From Caldithrix abyssi DSM 13497 (lineage in GTDB: Bacteria; Calditrichota; Calditrichia; Calditrichales; Calditrichaceae), in contig NZ_CP018099.1 in assembly GCF_001886815.1 (NCBI RefSeq), positions 310,001 to 374,000 of the forward strand: DNA of 64,000 bases, given 5' to 3'. The translations under genes were made by a program, and so were the position numbers. Shown here piece by piece: positions 19,902 to 28,840 of the stretch (position 1 is its first letter; every line of letters starts with the position of its first letter). Under the pieces are notes generated by a model. That model was given only the letters and a program-made list of their open reading frames with translations. It was not told the origin of the DNA and searched no databases.

Positions 19902-19932
19902 AAAGGCCCCGCTGCTGGGCAGCGGGGCCTTT
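19902..19932. terminator. Strong GC-rich hairpin downstream of the dprA-like gene
   Basis: Perfect 14-bp stem AAAGGCCCCGCTGC / GCAGCGGGGCCTTT with a TGG loop. Three T end the stem and then GG follows, so the T-tract is short; it may act as a terminator in either direction, or be part of the neighbouring repeat. Confidence 0.6.
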
Positions 19933-19989
19933 GGTGTTTGCCGTGTTGAAGCCAACGCGGTTAGCCGGGCCAGGGGGGGGGGAAATAGA

Positions 19990-20055
19990 GGCCCGGGGCG
20001 TTGCCCCGGGCCGCGCACCCCGCCGCACAAACGGAGCGCTCTGTCAGAGCGCTCC
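19990..20055 (-). repeat. Two-hairpin dispersed repeat, copy 1 (inverted relative to copy 2)
   Basis: Hairpin A: GGCCCGGGGC, loop GTT, GCCCCGGGCC (19990-20012). Hairpin B: arms GGAGCGCTCTG and CAGAGCGCTCC around a single T (20033-20055). A 20-base GC-rich spacer separates them. The reverse complement of the whole unit matches 41782-41847 in order, arms and most of the spacer, so this is one repeat family, not two chance palindromes. Confidence 0.85.
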
Positions 20056-20181
20056 TTCCCCCCCCACCGAAACACCGCAATCGTTTTCCAGTTAAAAAGC
20101 GTCACTTTTCTCTCCTTCTAAAAATGACAATTACTGAAAAATTCCTTACATTTCTAAAAATCAATTTCTGATGAGGAAACC

Positions 20182-21471
20182 ATGAAGCATCTGGTAATTG
20201 TTGACGGTGTGCGAACGCCATTCATCAAATTTAATACGCTGTTTAAAGACCTGCCCGCCCAGCGCCTGGGAGCGTTTGCCCTGCAGGCCTTGATTGAACG
20301 AAACCATTTGAAAGGGCACGAAATTGACGAGGTGATCGTCGGCAATGTAGCCCAGCCGCCCGAAGCCGCCAACATTGCGCGCAACATTGCCCTGTTTGCC
20401 GGGCTGGACGAACGAGTGCCCGCCTTTTCCGTGCAGCGCAATTGCGCCAGCGGCATGCAGGCCGTGGCCGATGCCTGGTATCGTGTGCAGGTCGGACACG
20501 GCCGCACTTACCTGGCAGGCGGCGTGGAAAGTATGTCGCAAATCCCACTTTTGTTCAATCGCCCGGCTCAGGATTGGTTCAACGATTTATTCAAAGCGCG
20601 CCGTACTGGGCAAAAATTAAAAACACTTTTGCGCATTCGGCCTTCCTACTTTAAACCGATCATCGGGTTGCAGCTGGGGCTTACGGACGGTTTTTGCGGG
20701 AAAAACATGGGGCAGGTAACCGAAGCGCTGGCAAAAGAATTTAGCATTGATCGTCAGGCGCAGGATGCCTTTGCCTTACAAAGTCACCAGAAGGCCGAGC
20801 AGGCGGTCAAAAAAAATATTTTTCAGCAGGAAATCGTTCCGGTCAGCGCGCCGGGAAGCAATCAACCGGTTAAAACGGACAACGGCATTCGTTTCGGTCA
20901 GACCATGGAGGCCCTGTCCCGCTTGAAACCGGTTTTTGATTCCAGAGAGGGAACCATCACGGCGGGCAACGCCAGCCAGATTACCGACGGGGCGGCCATG
21001 CTTTTGTTGATGGAAGAAGCCTACGCCCTCTCTTGCGGCTACCGGCCGTTGGCGCGTGTTAAAGCCTTTGCCTTTGCGGCGCTAAATCCGGAAAAGATGG
21101 GGCTGGGACCGGTTTACAGCATGCGGCGCCTTTTTGAAAAAAGCGGAATTACGCTTAAGGATATCGACCTGATAGAAATAAACGAAGCCTTTGCCGCCCA
21201 GGTCATCGCCAATCTGCAACTGGCCGAATCAAAAACGCTGTGTGAAAAATACCTGGGCTTAAACCGCCCGCTGGGAGCGATCGATCTCCAAAAATTGAAC
21301 GTGAACGGCGGGGCCATTGCCCTGGGCCATCCGGTGGGCGCTTCCGGCGCTCGATTGCTGCTCACTCTGGCCAGGGAAATGAAACGCCGCCAGGCACAGC
21401 TTGGTCTGGCCGCTTTGTGCGTGGGCGGCGGTCAGGGAGCGGCCTTTTTGCTGGAAAATGTTCAGGCGTAG
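20182..21471 (+). CDS. Thiolase (acetyl-CoA acyltransferase)
   Basis: Thiolase of 429 residues, the last step of beta-oxidation (3-ketoacyl-CoA + CoA to acetyl-CoA + shortened acyl-CoA) or, in reverse, acetoacetyl-CoA formation. The nucleophilic cysteine is Cys88 in QRNCASGMQ; the NEAFAAQ segment (about 334-340), [14 protein letters not shown] (about 375-388, catalytic His) and CVGGGQGA (about 413, second Cys) are all intact. ATG follows GATGAGGAAACC, with a GAGGAAA ribosome site. It lies 51 bases before the multifunctional hydratase gene and near EtfBA, so it belongs to a fatty-acid degradation cluster; its length and order resemble FadI/FadA of bacterial complexes. Confidence 0.9.
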   Translation: MKHLVIVDGVRTPFIKFNTLFKDLPAQRLGAFALQALIERNHLKGHEIDEVIVGNVAQPPEAANIARNIALFAGLDERVPAFSVQRNCASGMQAVADAWYRVQVGHGRTYLAGGVESMSQIPLLFNRPAQDWFNDLFKARRTGQKLKTLLRIRPSYFKPIIGLQLGLTDGFCGKNMGQVTEALAKEFSIDRQAQDAFALQSHQKAEQAVKKNIFQQEIVPVSAPGSNQPVKTDNGIRFGQTMEALSRLKPVFDSREGTITAGNASQITDGAAMLLLMEEAYALSCGYRPLARVKAFAFAALNPEKMGLGPVYSMRRLFEKSGITLKDIDLIEINEAFAAQVIANLQLAESKTLCEKYLGLNRPLGAIDLQKLNVNGGAIALGHPVGASGARLLLTLAREMKRRQAQLGLAALCVGGGQGAAFLLENVQA

Positions 21472-21522
21472 GGCGCAGAACACAGCGCGCCGTTTAGAGC
21501 GACTGAAAAAAGAGGAGTTTTT

Positions 21523-23532
21523 ATGCAATCTGCGTTCCAATTACACATCGACGATCAAAATATCGCCCTGCTCTATTTTGATCTGCCAGACGAAAAAGTC
21601 AACCTGTTCAATGAGCGCGTGTTTGATGAATTAGATGAGATTCTGGACAGGCTGGAAAAAGCCCAACCGGCGGCGCTCTTAATTCTAAGCAAAAAAGAAG
21701 GCATTTACATTGCCGGAGCCGATGTTAACGCCTTTCAAAAAATCGACACCCTGGAGATGGGCTGGCAGGCGGCGCGCAGGGGGCAATTGGTGTTTCATCG
21801 TTTAAGCAAATTGCCGTTTGCGACCATTGCCGTCATTCACGGCGCCTGCATGGGCGGCGGCACAGAGATGAGCCTGGCCTGCGATTATCGCCTGGCTACT
21901 GATCACCCTAAAACGCGCATCGGGTTGCCAGAAGTTCGTCTGGGCATTTTACCGGGATGGGGCGGCACGCAGCGCCTGCCTGCAGTAACGGGACTTTCCG
22001 CCGCATTAAGCGTCATTTTGACCGGAAAGGCCGTTTCTGCAAAAAAAGCGCGCGCCATCGGATTGGTGGAGCGCCTTCTTGATCCTCATAAGGCGGTAGA
22101 AGAACAGGCGTTGAGCTTTGCCAGAGAGGCGATCCAAAAGGGCTCGAAAATTAAAAAGAGAAAAATATTCCGTGTGGAGCGAATTGGCTTCATTCGCCGC
22201 TTGATCTTCTCTCAGGCTCGTAAGCGCGTTTTAAAGCAAACGCAAGGTTTTTACCCGGCGCCATTAAAGGCGATTGAAGTCATCGAAAAAACATGGAATA
22301 TGCCCATTGAACAGGGACTGGAAGTAGAAGCCCGTGCGCTGGCCGAACTGATCATTACGCCGCAGTCTAAAAATCTGGTGCGTTTGTTCATCTGGTCGGA
22401 AGAGCTCAAAAAAGAGGCTCGCAATATGCTTTCCGGCTACCAAGCTGGTCAGACGCAACGTATCTTCTTTTTCAATGTGGATTCAACATTTTCTGCATTG
22501 TTCCCTGTACTGCTGCGCAAGGGAATGAAAGTGGCTGTGATCGATTTTGACAAAGAGAGGTTGTCGGCCGTCCGGCAAAGTTTTCTCCGTCAGTTAAAAC
22601 GGCAGCGGCAAAAAAAGAAAATAACCGCGGTTGAATTTGATCGCCTTTTGCAGGACATTTCTTTTTTAGACACGTTGCCTGCCATTGAACAGAGCGACTT
22701 GCTCTTTACCGGCCCGTGTAATGAATCCCTGTGGCGGCAAATTCAACAAAAGGCGCCGGAAACCGTGCGGCCGATTCCGGTTGCCCCTCCATTCATCAGT
22801 AAATCCTCAAACTGCGCAGCGGCCTTGAATTTTTGTACCTGGCAAAAAAATCCCTTTGCGGCGGAAGTTATTCTTTCTGATAATGAAGCGCAGGAAAGCT
22901 TCAGACCCCTTCTGGACTTGCTTTTGCGCATAAACAGGCTGCCGGTTATGACGCGCGATTATTCTATTGGTCTGGCAACGCGACTGTTTTTAACGTTGGT
23001 TGGAGAAGCGGCGCGCATGTTCAACGAGGAATACGCCGAAAAGCAAATCGATGAGGCTTTAACCCGTTTTGGCTGGACCCAGGGCCCCTTTGAAATGGCG
23101 CGTAAAATGGGGCTAAAAAATCTCCGTTTGTGGCTGCAACAGGTAGACCCGCAGAAAGACGATACCTTGCGCCTGGATGTAAAAGCTGTTTTAGAGTGGA
23201 GCGGCAATACTCGCTTCAGGCGTGGAGCGGTAAAGGCCACGGAAGCGGATGCGCAAAACATTCAGAACAGAGTTCATTTGCTATTGATCAACCGTGCGGC
23301 CTTTTTACTTGAAAAAGGTCTGGCGCAGAGGGCCAGAGATGTGGACTTTTTGATGGTCGGAGCCCTGGGTTTTCCACCTTTTGCGGGCGGTATTTTGAAA
23401 TATGGCGACCATATTGGAATAAATGCGGTAATAAATCAATTAAAACAGTTAAGTCAAAGATTAGGTGAACGCTTCGAGACGAGCGCATTGCTGAAACAGA
23501 TGAGCAGGGAGCGTCAATTATTTTATCCATAA
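21523..23532 (+). CDS. Enoyl-CoA hydratase fused to a degenerate 3-hydroxyacyl-CoA dehydrogenase
   Basis: 669 residues, arranged like FadJ/FadB. The crotonase half (1-190) looks active: IAGADVNAF oxyanion region, GGGTEMSLACDYRLAT and IGLPEVRLGILPGWGGTQRLP, with catalytic Glu115 and Glu137 22 residues apart. The dehydrogenase half is in the right place but has lost its key motifs: where the NAD-binding GxGxxG should be (about 312-335) the sequence reads RIFFFNVDSTFSALFPVLL, and the usual HFFNPVH catalytic His segment is replaced by ALNFCTWQKNPFAAEVI. The C-terminal helical region (GWTQGPFEMARKMGL) is still recognisable. So the protein probably hydrates enoyl-CoA while another enzyme supplies the dehydrogenase step. 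ATG has an AGAGGAG ribosome site seven bases upstream. Confidence 0.85.
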   Translation: MQSAFQLHIDDQNIALLYFDLPDEKVNLFNERVFDELDEILDRLEKAQPAALLILSKKEGIYIAGADVNAFQKIDTLEMGWQAARRGQLVFHRLSKLPFATIAVIHGACMGGGTEMSLACDYRLATDHPKTRIGLPEVRLGILPGWGGTQRLPAVTGLSAALSVILTGKAVSAKKARAIGLVERLLDPHKAVEEQALSFAREAIQKGSKIKKRKIFRVERIGFIRRLIFSQARKRVLKQTQGFYPAPLKAIEVIEKTWNMPIEQGLEVEARALAELIITPQSKNLVRLFIWSEELKKEARNMLSGYQAGQTQRIFFFNVDSTFSALFPVLLRKGMKVAVIDFDKERLSAVRQSFLRQLKRQRQKKKITAVEFDRLLQDISFLDTLPAIEQSDLLFTGPCNESLWRQIQQKAPETVRPIPVAPPFISKSSNCAAALNFCTWQKNPFAAEVILSDNEAQESFRPLLDLLLRINRLPVMTRDYSIGLATRLFLTLVGEAARMFNEEYAEKQIDEALTRFGWTQGPFEMARKMGLKNLRLWLQQVDPQKDDTLRLDVKAVLEWSGNTRFRRGAVKATEADAQNIQNRVHLLLINRAAFLLEKGLAQRARDVDFLMVGALGFPPFAGGILKYGDHIGINAVINQLKQLSQRLGERFETSALLKQMSRERQLFYP

Positions 23533-23535
23533 AAG

Positions 23536-23580
23536 ATTGACATTTTGAACACATTGTAATTATTTTTTTTGTAAATTAGC
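23536..23580 (+). promoter_or_regulatory. Putative promoter of the etfBA operon
   Basis: AT-rich gap after the hydratase stop. TTGACA at 23537-23542 resembles a -35 box; a T-run leads to TTTGTAAATTAGC at 23568-23580. A similar TTTGTAAATTAGC occurs upstream of tsaC (minus strand) and a related CTGTAAATTGC upstream of rlmN. Spacing between TTGACA and TAAATT is too long for a standard pair, so the exact -10 is uncertain. Confidence 0.35.
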
Positions 23581-23615
23581 CCTGTAAAAAAGTTGGTAAA
23601 ATTTAGGAGGTTGCT

Positions 23616-24365
23616 GTGAATATTGCGGTTTGTATTAAACAAACGCCAGATACCGAAGCCCGGATTAAATTAACGGAGGACCGGCGTCGGGTAGATGAAA
23701 GCGATATTAATTTCATTCTGAATCCGTACGATGAGTTTGCGGTAGAAGAAGCCGTAAAATTGAAGGAAAGCAACGGGGGGGAAGTCACCGTCATTTCTTT
23801 AGGGCCAGATCGTGTAACCAGCGCCATGCGCACGGCGCTGGCCATGGGCGCGGATAAGGCCATCCATCTCAAAACCGATCGCCATCCGGACGATCCGCTG
23901 GTCACGGCAAAGGCTCTGGCCGAAGTTTTACGCGTCGGCAATTACGACCTGATATTTTTAGGCAAGCAGGCAATTGACGACGACCACAACCAGATGCCCT
24001 CGTTGTTGGGTTCCCTGCTGGATATGCCGGCCGCCACGGTGGTTATTAAACTGGAGATCGACGGCGACAGAGTCGTGGCCGAGCGCGAGGTCGACGGCGG
24101 CCATGAAGTTCTGGAATTCAATTTGCCGGCCATTATCGGCGCTCAGCGCGGGCTTAACGAGCCGCGTTATCCTTCCCTGAAAGGCATTATGCGCGCTAAA
24201 AAGATTCAGATCGAAGAACGATCCGTAGCGCTGGAAGCGGAGCAGCTGCAGGTGGAATCTTACGACTACCCGCCGCCTAAAGAAGCGGGTAAAATTGTGG
24301 GCGACAGCGCGGACGCTGTGCCGGAGTTACTGCGTTTGCTTCGTGAAGAAGCCAAGGTGCTTTAA
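23616..24365 (+). CDS. etfB: Electron transfer flavoprotein, beta subunit
   Basis: Beta subunit (249 residues) of ETF, which accepts electrons from acyl-CoA dehydrogenases and passes them towards the quinone pool. Typical start MNIAVCIKQTPDTEARIKL, the ILNPYDEFAVEEAVKLKE segment, and the signature region DDDHNQMPSLLGSLLDMP with VVAEREVDGGHEVLEFNLPAII. Start codon is GTG with a strong AGGAGGT ribosome site seven bases upstream. It is followed 30 bases later by etfA. Being in a beta-oxidation cluster, it likely serves an acyl-CoA dehydrogenase coded elsewhere, as none is seen in this window. Confidence 0.95.
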   Translation: MNIAVCIKQTPDTEARIKLTEDRRRVDESDINFILNPYDEFAVEEAVKLKESNGGEVTVISLGPDRVTSAMRTALAMGADKAIHLKTDRHPDDPLVTAKALAEVLRVGNYDLIFLGKQAIDDDHNQMPSLLGSLLDMPAATVVIKLEIDGDRVVAEREVDGGHEVLEFNLPAIIGAQRGLNEPRYPSLKGIMRAKKIQIEERSVALEAEQLQVESYDYPPPKEAGKIVGDSADAVPELLRLLREEAKVL

Positions 24366-24395
24366 GGGTTCAAATGAAAAGGCAGGAGAGATAAA

Positions 24396-25349
24396 ATGAA
24401 AATGTTGATATATGGCGAGCATCGCGATGGACAAATTCGTAAAATTACTTTTGAAAACATTACACTGGCGCGTCAATTAGGCGCCGAGTTTGAAGTGGTG
24501 TTCATCGGTCAGGTCAACGACAACTTTAAAGAACAGGCTGCAAAATACGGCGCCTCAAAGGTTCTGTTTGTTAAAAATGAAAAGCTGAATACCTACAGCC
24601 CGGACGGCTACGCTAAAGTTTTGATGCGCATTATTAAGGATCGCACGCCCGACGTACTGTTGATGGGCGCCACGGCAACAGGCAAAGACCTTGCGCCGCG
24701 CGTTTCCGCTCTTTTAAATGCGCCCATGGCCACCGATTGTATTAAAGTGGAATTGGAAAACGGGCAGTTGAAATTAGTGCGCCCCATGTACGCCGGTAAG
24801 GTGCGGGCCAATATTCAATTGAACGGCGATTTGCAAATCGTTACGGTGCGTCCTAACGTGTATCAGGCCTCCGAGCAGGCAGTGGATGCCGGCAGCGAAG
24901 AGATTTCGGTTGAAGCGCCGGATTTTAAAGCCATCGTTAAAGAAATCGTAAGCGGGGCAAAAGAAAAGCTCGATGTTACTGAAGCGGATATTATTGTCTC
25001 CGGCGGTCGGGGCATGAAGGGCCCGGAAAACTGGCATTTAATTGAAGAATTGGCCTCCTTGCTGGGCGCGGCCACCGGCGCTTCGCGTGCGGCGGTGGAT
25101 GCCGGCTGGCGTCCCCATGACGAGCAGGTCGGCCAAACCGGGAAAACTGTTTCGCCTACCCTTTATATTGCGGTGGGCATTAGCGGCGCCATCCAGCACC
25201 TGGCCGGTATGTCCTCTTCCAAATACATTGTGGCCATCAATAAAGACCCTGAAGCGCCGATCTTTAAGATTGCGGATTATGGCATCGTCGCCGACCTCTT
25301 TGAAGTACTGCCGCGCATGATCGAAGAGTTAAAAAAAATGAAAAATTAG
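24396..25349 (+). CDS. etfA: Electron transfer flavoprotein, alpha subunit
   Basis: Alpha subunit (317 residues) binding FAD with EtfB. The C-terminal FAD-domain signature is intact: [55 protein letters not shown] and [21 protein letters not shown]. The N-terminal domain follows the ETF fold ([20 protein letters not shown]). Ribosome site AGGAGAG precedes ATG. A hairpin terminator follows 31 bases after the stop, so the cluster ends here. Confidence 0.95.
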   Translation: MKMLIYGEHRDGQIRKITFENITLARQLGAEFEVVFIGQVNDNFKEQAAKYGASKVLFVKNEKLNTYSPDGYAKVLMRIIKDRTPDVLLMGATATGKDLAPRVSALLNAPMATDCIKVELENGQLKLVRPMYAGKVRANIQLNGDLQIVTVRPNVYQASEQAVDAGSEEISVEAPDFKAIVKEIVSGAKEKLDVTEADIIVSGGRGMKGPENWHLIEELASLLGAATGASRAAVDAGWRPHDEQVGQTGKTVSPTLYIAVGISGAIQHLAGMSSSKYIVAINKDPEAPIFKIADYGIVADLFEVLPRMIEELKKMKN

Positions 25350-25380
25350 TTTCTGAAGAAGAATTTTCTTTTTTTTAGAG

Positions 25381-25409
25381 ATGGCCGGACGCCCTGTCCG
25401 GCCATTTTA
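25381..25409 (+). terminator. Terminator after etfA
   Basis: Perfect 10-bp stem ATGGCCGGAC / GTCCGGCCAT with a 5-base loop GCCCT, then TTTTAT. It closes the beta-oxidation cluster. Confidence 0.85.
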
Positions 25410-25693
25410 TAAAAAGGTAGAGCGGGTTGTAAAAATAACCATGCTTGTTGACGTTCAGGATATCCAACGGCAAAAGTTGAACATTGAAATCAGCCCGATC
25501 TCTGCCGCTGCCAGCCCGCGCTTATGACTAATTGAAATGGAAAGGTGGAAACATACGAATGCCGGGACTCTACTGGTCTGGGGAATGATTTCGCCATGAA
25601 AACGCGGTCGGGTGCGCAGCGACAAAGCAAACGGCCCAACGATTCCGTTTCTACTTTTTCACTCCAATGGGTCAGTATGTTGCGAAAAAAAAG
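25410..25693. other. Convergent gene-free stretch
   Basis: Between the etfA terminator and the stop of a minus-strand gene. No supported coding frame; a 63-codon plus-strand frame here has no recognisable content. An AAAAAAAGT/ACTTTTTTT palindrome (about 25685-25703) spans the stop of the minus-strand gene and may help end it. Confidence 0.6.
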
Positions 25694-26680
25694 TCACTTT
25701 TTTTGCAGGTGTTTCTTAATTTTCTCTTCCAGATAGCGTCGGTTCAGGGCTTCAATTTTTTTAATGGTTTCGGCAATCTCTTCTTTACTCATGCCCGCGG
25801 TCCAGTCTTCCATCAAATACTTATCGGGATGCTCCAGGGCCAGCTCCACAATATTGGAAAGCGGAATCATGTAGTAGCGGTACAATTGATCGATTTTTGC
25901 GCACTGTACGTCAAAGTTGATGGTCGATTCGTGCTGAACGTTGGTTTTGACCACAAAATCTTTATCCAGCCGTCCTTTGTTACGAATGACTTGAATGGCC
26001 ATGTGCAGGTTGCCGATCCAGCTTCCCACATTGTCAAAGTTTAAAATTTTATTAGCGGCGCGCGTGGTAATGCTCAAACCGGATTGAAAATCTGGTTTGC
26101 TGTTCAGCACTTTTAGATCCGACAGAAAGTAGATGTACATGTTTTCCAGGTCTTCCATGGCCCAGCGGTTGATGGGATATTTTTCCGTGTCCAGACTGCG
26201 CGGCTGACGGCGGGGATAGGTGATAACGATTTCGTCAGGGTCTGCATTGGCAATGTGGTGGTCGTACACGCGGCGAATTTCAGAATAGCTCAATTGAAAA
26301 TCGGAATCGCTGACGGCCAGATGTTCGGCGTTCAGGGCATTGGCGATTTGCACCAACAATTCCAGAGGATAGGTCAGACCTAACGGCCGTTCATTGTAAT
26401 GAATGATCTGTACACGCTGCGGTTTGTGGATGCTTCTGGCAAATACGCCGGCCACTCTTTTGGCGCTTTCTTCCCATGGCGCGTAGTCATAAAAAGCCAC
26501 GGAAGAGCGCAACCCTTCGTCTTCCAGAAAGTCGCGGGGATTGTCGCCGCAAACCGCGACAATGGTTAAAAAGCCTTCCTCGGGGGAAAAATATTTTTTC
26601 TGGCCGTGAATGATCTGTTTCAAATCTTCGTAAGACTTTGGGGAATGTAAATATTGCCGGAATCCAAGAATGTATTTCAT
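25694..26680 (-). CDS. Unrecognised protein, possibly GT-A-like glycosyltransferase
   Basis: Cytoplasmic protein of about 328 residues with no signal peptide or membrane segment. I do not recognise the family. The pattern is suggestive of a nucleotide-sugar transferase of GT-A fold: a first strand FLTIVAVCGDN, a later LAVSDSDFQLSY strand with an acidic DSD triplet where a DxD metal motif would be, and helices then a IVITYPRRQPRSLD strand. ATG 26680 is chosen because GGAGACAG lies just upstream; a longer frame to 26794 adds 38 unlikely residues. Its last codons lie in a poly-A/poly-T palindrome. It is next to an ABC exporter gene in the same direction but separated by 220 bases. Confidence 0.55.
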   Translation of the reverse strand: MKYILGFRQYLHSPKSYEDLKQIIHGQKKYFSPEEGFLTIVAVCGDNPRDFLEDEGLRSSVAFYDYAPWEESAKRVAGVFARSIHKPQRVQIIHYNERPLGLTYPLELLVQIANALNAEHLAVSDSDFQLSYSEIRRVYDHHIANADPDEIVITYPRRQPRSLDTEKYPINRWAMEDLENMYIYFLSDLKVLNSKPDFQSGLSITTRAANKILNFDNVGSWIGNLHMAIQVIRNKGRLDKDFVVKTNVQHESTINFDVQCAKIDQLYRYYMIPLSNIVELALEHPDKYLMEDWTAGMSKEEIAETIKKIEALNRRYLEEKIKKHLQKK

Positions 26681-26793
26681 CTGACTGTCTCCGTTTAGCA
26701 AAGCATGATTCAATTTTACACCGTTTTTGATTACTTTGTGGTTTGACGTTGGGCGCCGTGCGACTACCACAAGGCGCCTTACATAGGCGACCA

Positions 26794-26818
26794 CTCTGGC
26801 CCCTTAACCCGGCCAGAG
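26794..26818. repeat. Short inverted repeat between the GT-like gene and the ABC exporter
   Basis: CTCTGGCC / GGCCAGAG with a 9-base loop, in the 220-base gap after the exporter stop. No T-tract on either side, so calling it a terminator would be weak; it may be a structured leader or end of transcript. Confidence 0.4.
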
Positions 26819-26900
26819 CGTCGCTTCGTTTACGATGAGCGCGTTTCCGCTAAAAATAAGTAATCGAAGATAAAAAGCAATTCTTTAATGAAAGGATGGA

Positions 26901-28685
26901 TTAGCTTTTGTTGATGGCCAGCGCCTGGTCTTTGTACTGAAGCTGGTACAAATGGTAGTAAATACCGCGCTGGCTCAGTAGCTGCTGATGTGTGCCTTCT
27001 TCACGCAGGCGGCCTTTATGAAAAACCAGGATGCGATCCACGTGTTGAATGGTTGAAAGCCGATGGGCAATAATTAAGGCCGTTCGTTTTTCCATCAGGC
27101 GCTGTACCGCTTGCTGAATCAAAATCTCGGTTTCGGTGTCGATATTAGAAGTGGCTTCGTCCAGAATTAAAATGGGCGGATTGACCACCAGCGCGCGCGC
27201 AAAGGAGAGTAGCTGCCGTTCTCCCATGGAGAGGATGGTTCCCCGTTCGTTCAGAACGGTATGGTAGCCGTTGGGCAATTTTTCGATAAAAGAATGGGCG
27301 TTGACCTGTTTGCAGGCCTCCACCACCTGATTTTCGGAAATGGTCTGGTCGTGCAGCCTCACATTTTCCAGGATGCTGCCGGAGAACAAAAACACATCCT
27401 GTAACACCACGGCCATGCTCTTACGCAGGCGCTGCAAGTCCCACTGCCGTACCTCAATATCATCAATCCATATTTCGCCTTTCTGAATATCGTAGTGTCT
27501 GGCCAGCAGATTAATCAGGCTGGTTTTTCCGGCGCCGGTGTGACCCACAATGGCGATCTTTTCGCCGGGCATGATCTGAAAGCTGACATCTTTTAAAACG
27601 TAATCCGGCTCGTTATAGGCGAACCACACGTTTTTGAAGGCAATTTTTCCCCGAACGGGATCGGCCCACTTTCCATGGGCGGGGCTGGCGATGTCCGGGC
27701 GCGTGTCCAGCAAATTAAAAATACGCTCGGCTGAGGCCATGGCCGATTGCAAGATATTGTACTTTTCGGAAAGATCACTGATGGGCATAAAAAACATCTG
27801 CGCGTACTGAATGAAGGCGACCAGCGCTCCATAGGTGGTTAAACCCTCGCTTTTTAAAATGCCGCCCTGCCATAATACAATGCCCAGCGCAATGGCGCTG
27901 ACCAATTCGATGGCCGGATAAAAAATCGCGTAGTAAAAAATCATTTTGAGATAGGCTTCTGTGTGTTTCCAGTTGATCTGTTTAAAAGCCTCAAAGTTCT
28001 TTTCTTCGCGATTAAAGACCTGAACTACGCTCATGCCGGTAATGTTTTCCTGAACGTAGGTGTTGATCTGCGCCAGCCATTTTCGCACATTTCGGAAGAC
28101 GACGCGCACCTTGCGTTTAAAAATCATGGTGATTACAAACAGCACAGGAATCACCGTAAAAGTTAGCAAAGCCAATCGCCAGTTCATGTACATCATGATG
28201 ATTACAATGCCGGTCAGCAAAAATAGATCGCCGAAAATGCTGATCACGCCCTGGGTAAACATGTCATTTAAGGCCTGAACATCCGATGTAACGCGCGTCA
28301 TTAACCGTCCCACCGGGTTGCGGTCAAAAAAGCGGAAAGAAAGTTTTTGCAGGTGACCGAAAATATCAGACCGTAGATCGTACATCACCTTTTGACCCAG
28401 TAATTGCGTAATGTAGGCCTGAGCGTAGCTTACCATAAAGTTAACGGCCAAAACACCTACATAAAGCGCGGCCAGTATCTTCAGTTTACTAAAATTGCCG
28501 CTGGCGATGTAATCGTCAATGGCCAGCTTGGTGAGATAGGGCCCCACAATACGCAGCAAGGAGGCTACAATAATTAACAATATACCGGCCAGGATCAACT
28601 GCTTGTAAGGCAGGCCGTATTTTAGCAAACGGCCAAATAATTTCCGGTCGTAAATCTTCCCTTTTATTTCGTCGCTCTGAATCAT
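26901..28685 (-). CDS. ABC exporter, fused permease and ATPase (MsbA/MdlB type)
   Basis: 594-residue half-transporter of the ABC exporter class. Six membrane segments fill roughly residues 30-310 (first: LILAGILLIIVASLLRIVGPYL). The nucleotide-binding domain has Walker A GHTGAGKTS (about 381-389), signature LSMGERQLLSFARAL, Walker B ILILDEATSNID, and the H-loop IIAHRLSTIQ. In this class the protein acts as a homo- or heterodimer and exports lipids, peptides or drugs; no partner half-transporter is in the window, so a homodimer is likely. The substrate is unknown. Confidence 0.9.
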   Translation of the reverse strand: MIQSDEIKGKIYDRKLFGRLLKYGLPYKQLILAGILLIIVASLLRIVGPYLTKLAIDDYIASGNFSKLKILAALYVGVLAVNFMVSYAQAYITQLLGQKVMYDLRSDIFGHLQKLSFRFFDRNPVGRLMTRVTSDVQALNDMFTQGVISIFGDLFLLTGIVIIMMYMNWRLALLTFTVIPVLFVITMIFKRKVRVVFRNVRKWLAQINTYVQENITGMSVVQVFNREEKNFEAFKQINWKHTEAYLKMIFYYAIFYPAIELVSAIALGIVLWQGGILKSEGLTTYGALVAFIQYAQMFFMPISDLSEKYNILQSAMASAERIFNLLDTRPDIASPAHGKWADPVRGKIAFKNVWFAYNEPDYVLKDVSFQIMPGEKIAIVGHTGAGKTSLINLLARHYDIQKGEIWIDDIEVRQWDLQRLRKSMAVVLQDVFLFSGSILENVRLHDQTISENQVVEACKQVNAHSFIEKLPNGYHTVLNERGTILSMGERQLLSFARALVVNPPILILDEATSNIDTETEILIQQAVQRLMEKRTALIIAHRLSTIQHVDRILVFHKGRLREEGTHQQLLSQRGIYYHLYQLQYKDQALAINKS

Positions 28686-28840
28686 TGCCTTCCTGATTTC
28701 TTTTTAATCAATATCGCGCTACAGAAGAAAGTAAAAAGATTTAATCCAGCTTACGGTATCTGAAGCGCGGCTCATCAGAACACTTCTCTCTTTTTCAACC
28801 TCATTACAACATGCCCGGCAGGCCGGTTTATTCCGCTAAA

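Larger units (their letters stand above)
19842..20181. other. Gene-free stretch with GC-rich hairpins
   Basis: No credible gene. Short overlapping frames on both strands here are composition artefacts of palindromes. It holds a 14-bp perfect hairpin (19902-19932), the two-hairpin dispersed repeat (19990-20055), a run of nine G at about 19974-19982, and an AT-rich leader to the thiolase gene. Confidence 0.7.

Noticed and set aside
19860-20121. Two 81-82 codon frames on opposite strands
   Set aside because: They read through palindromes, which give long frames on both strands; no domain or ribosome site.
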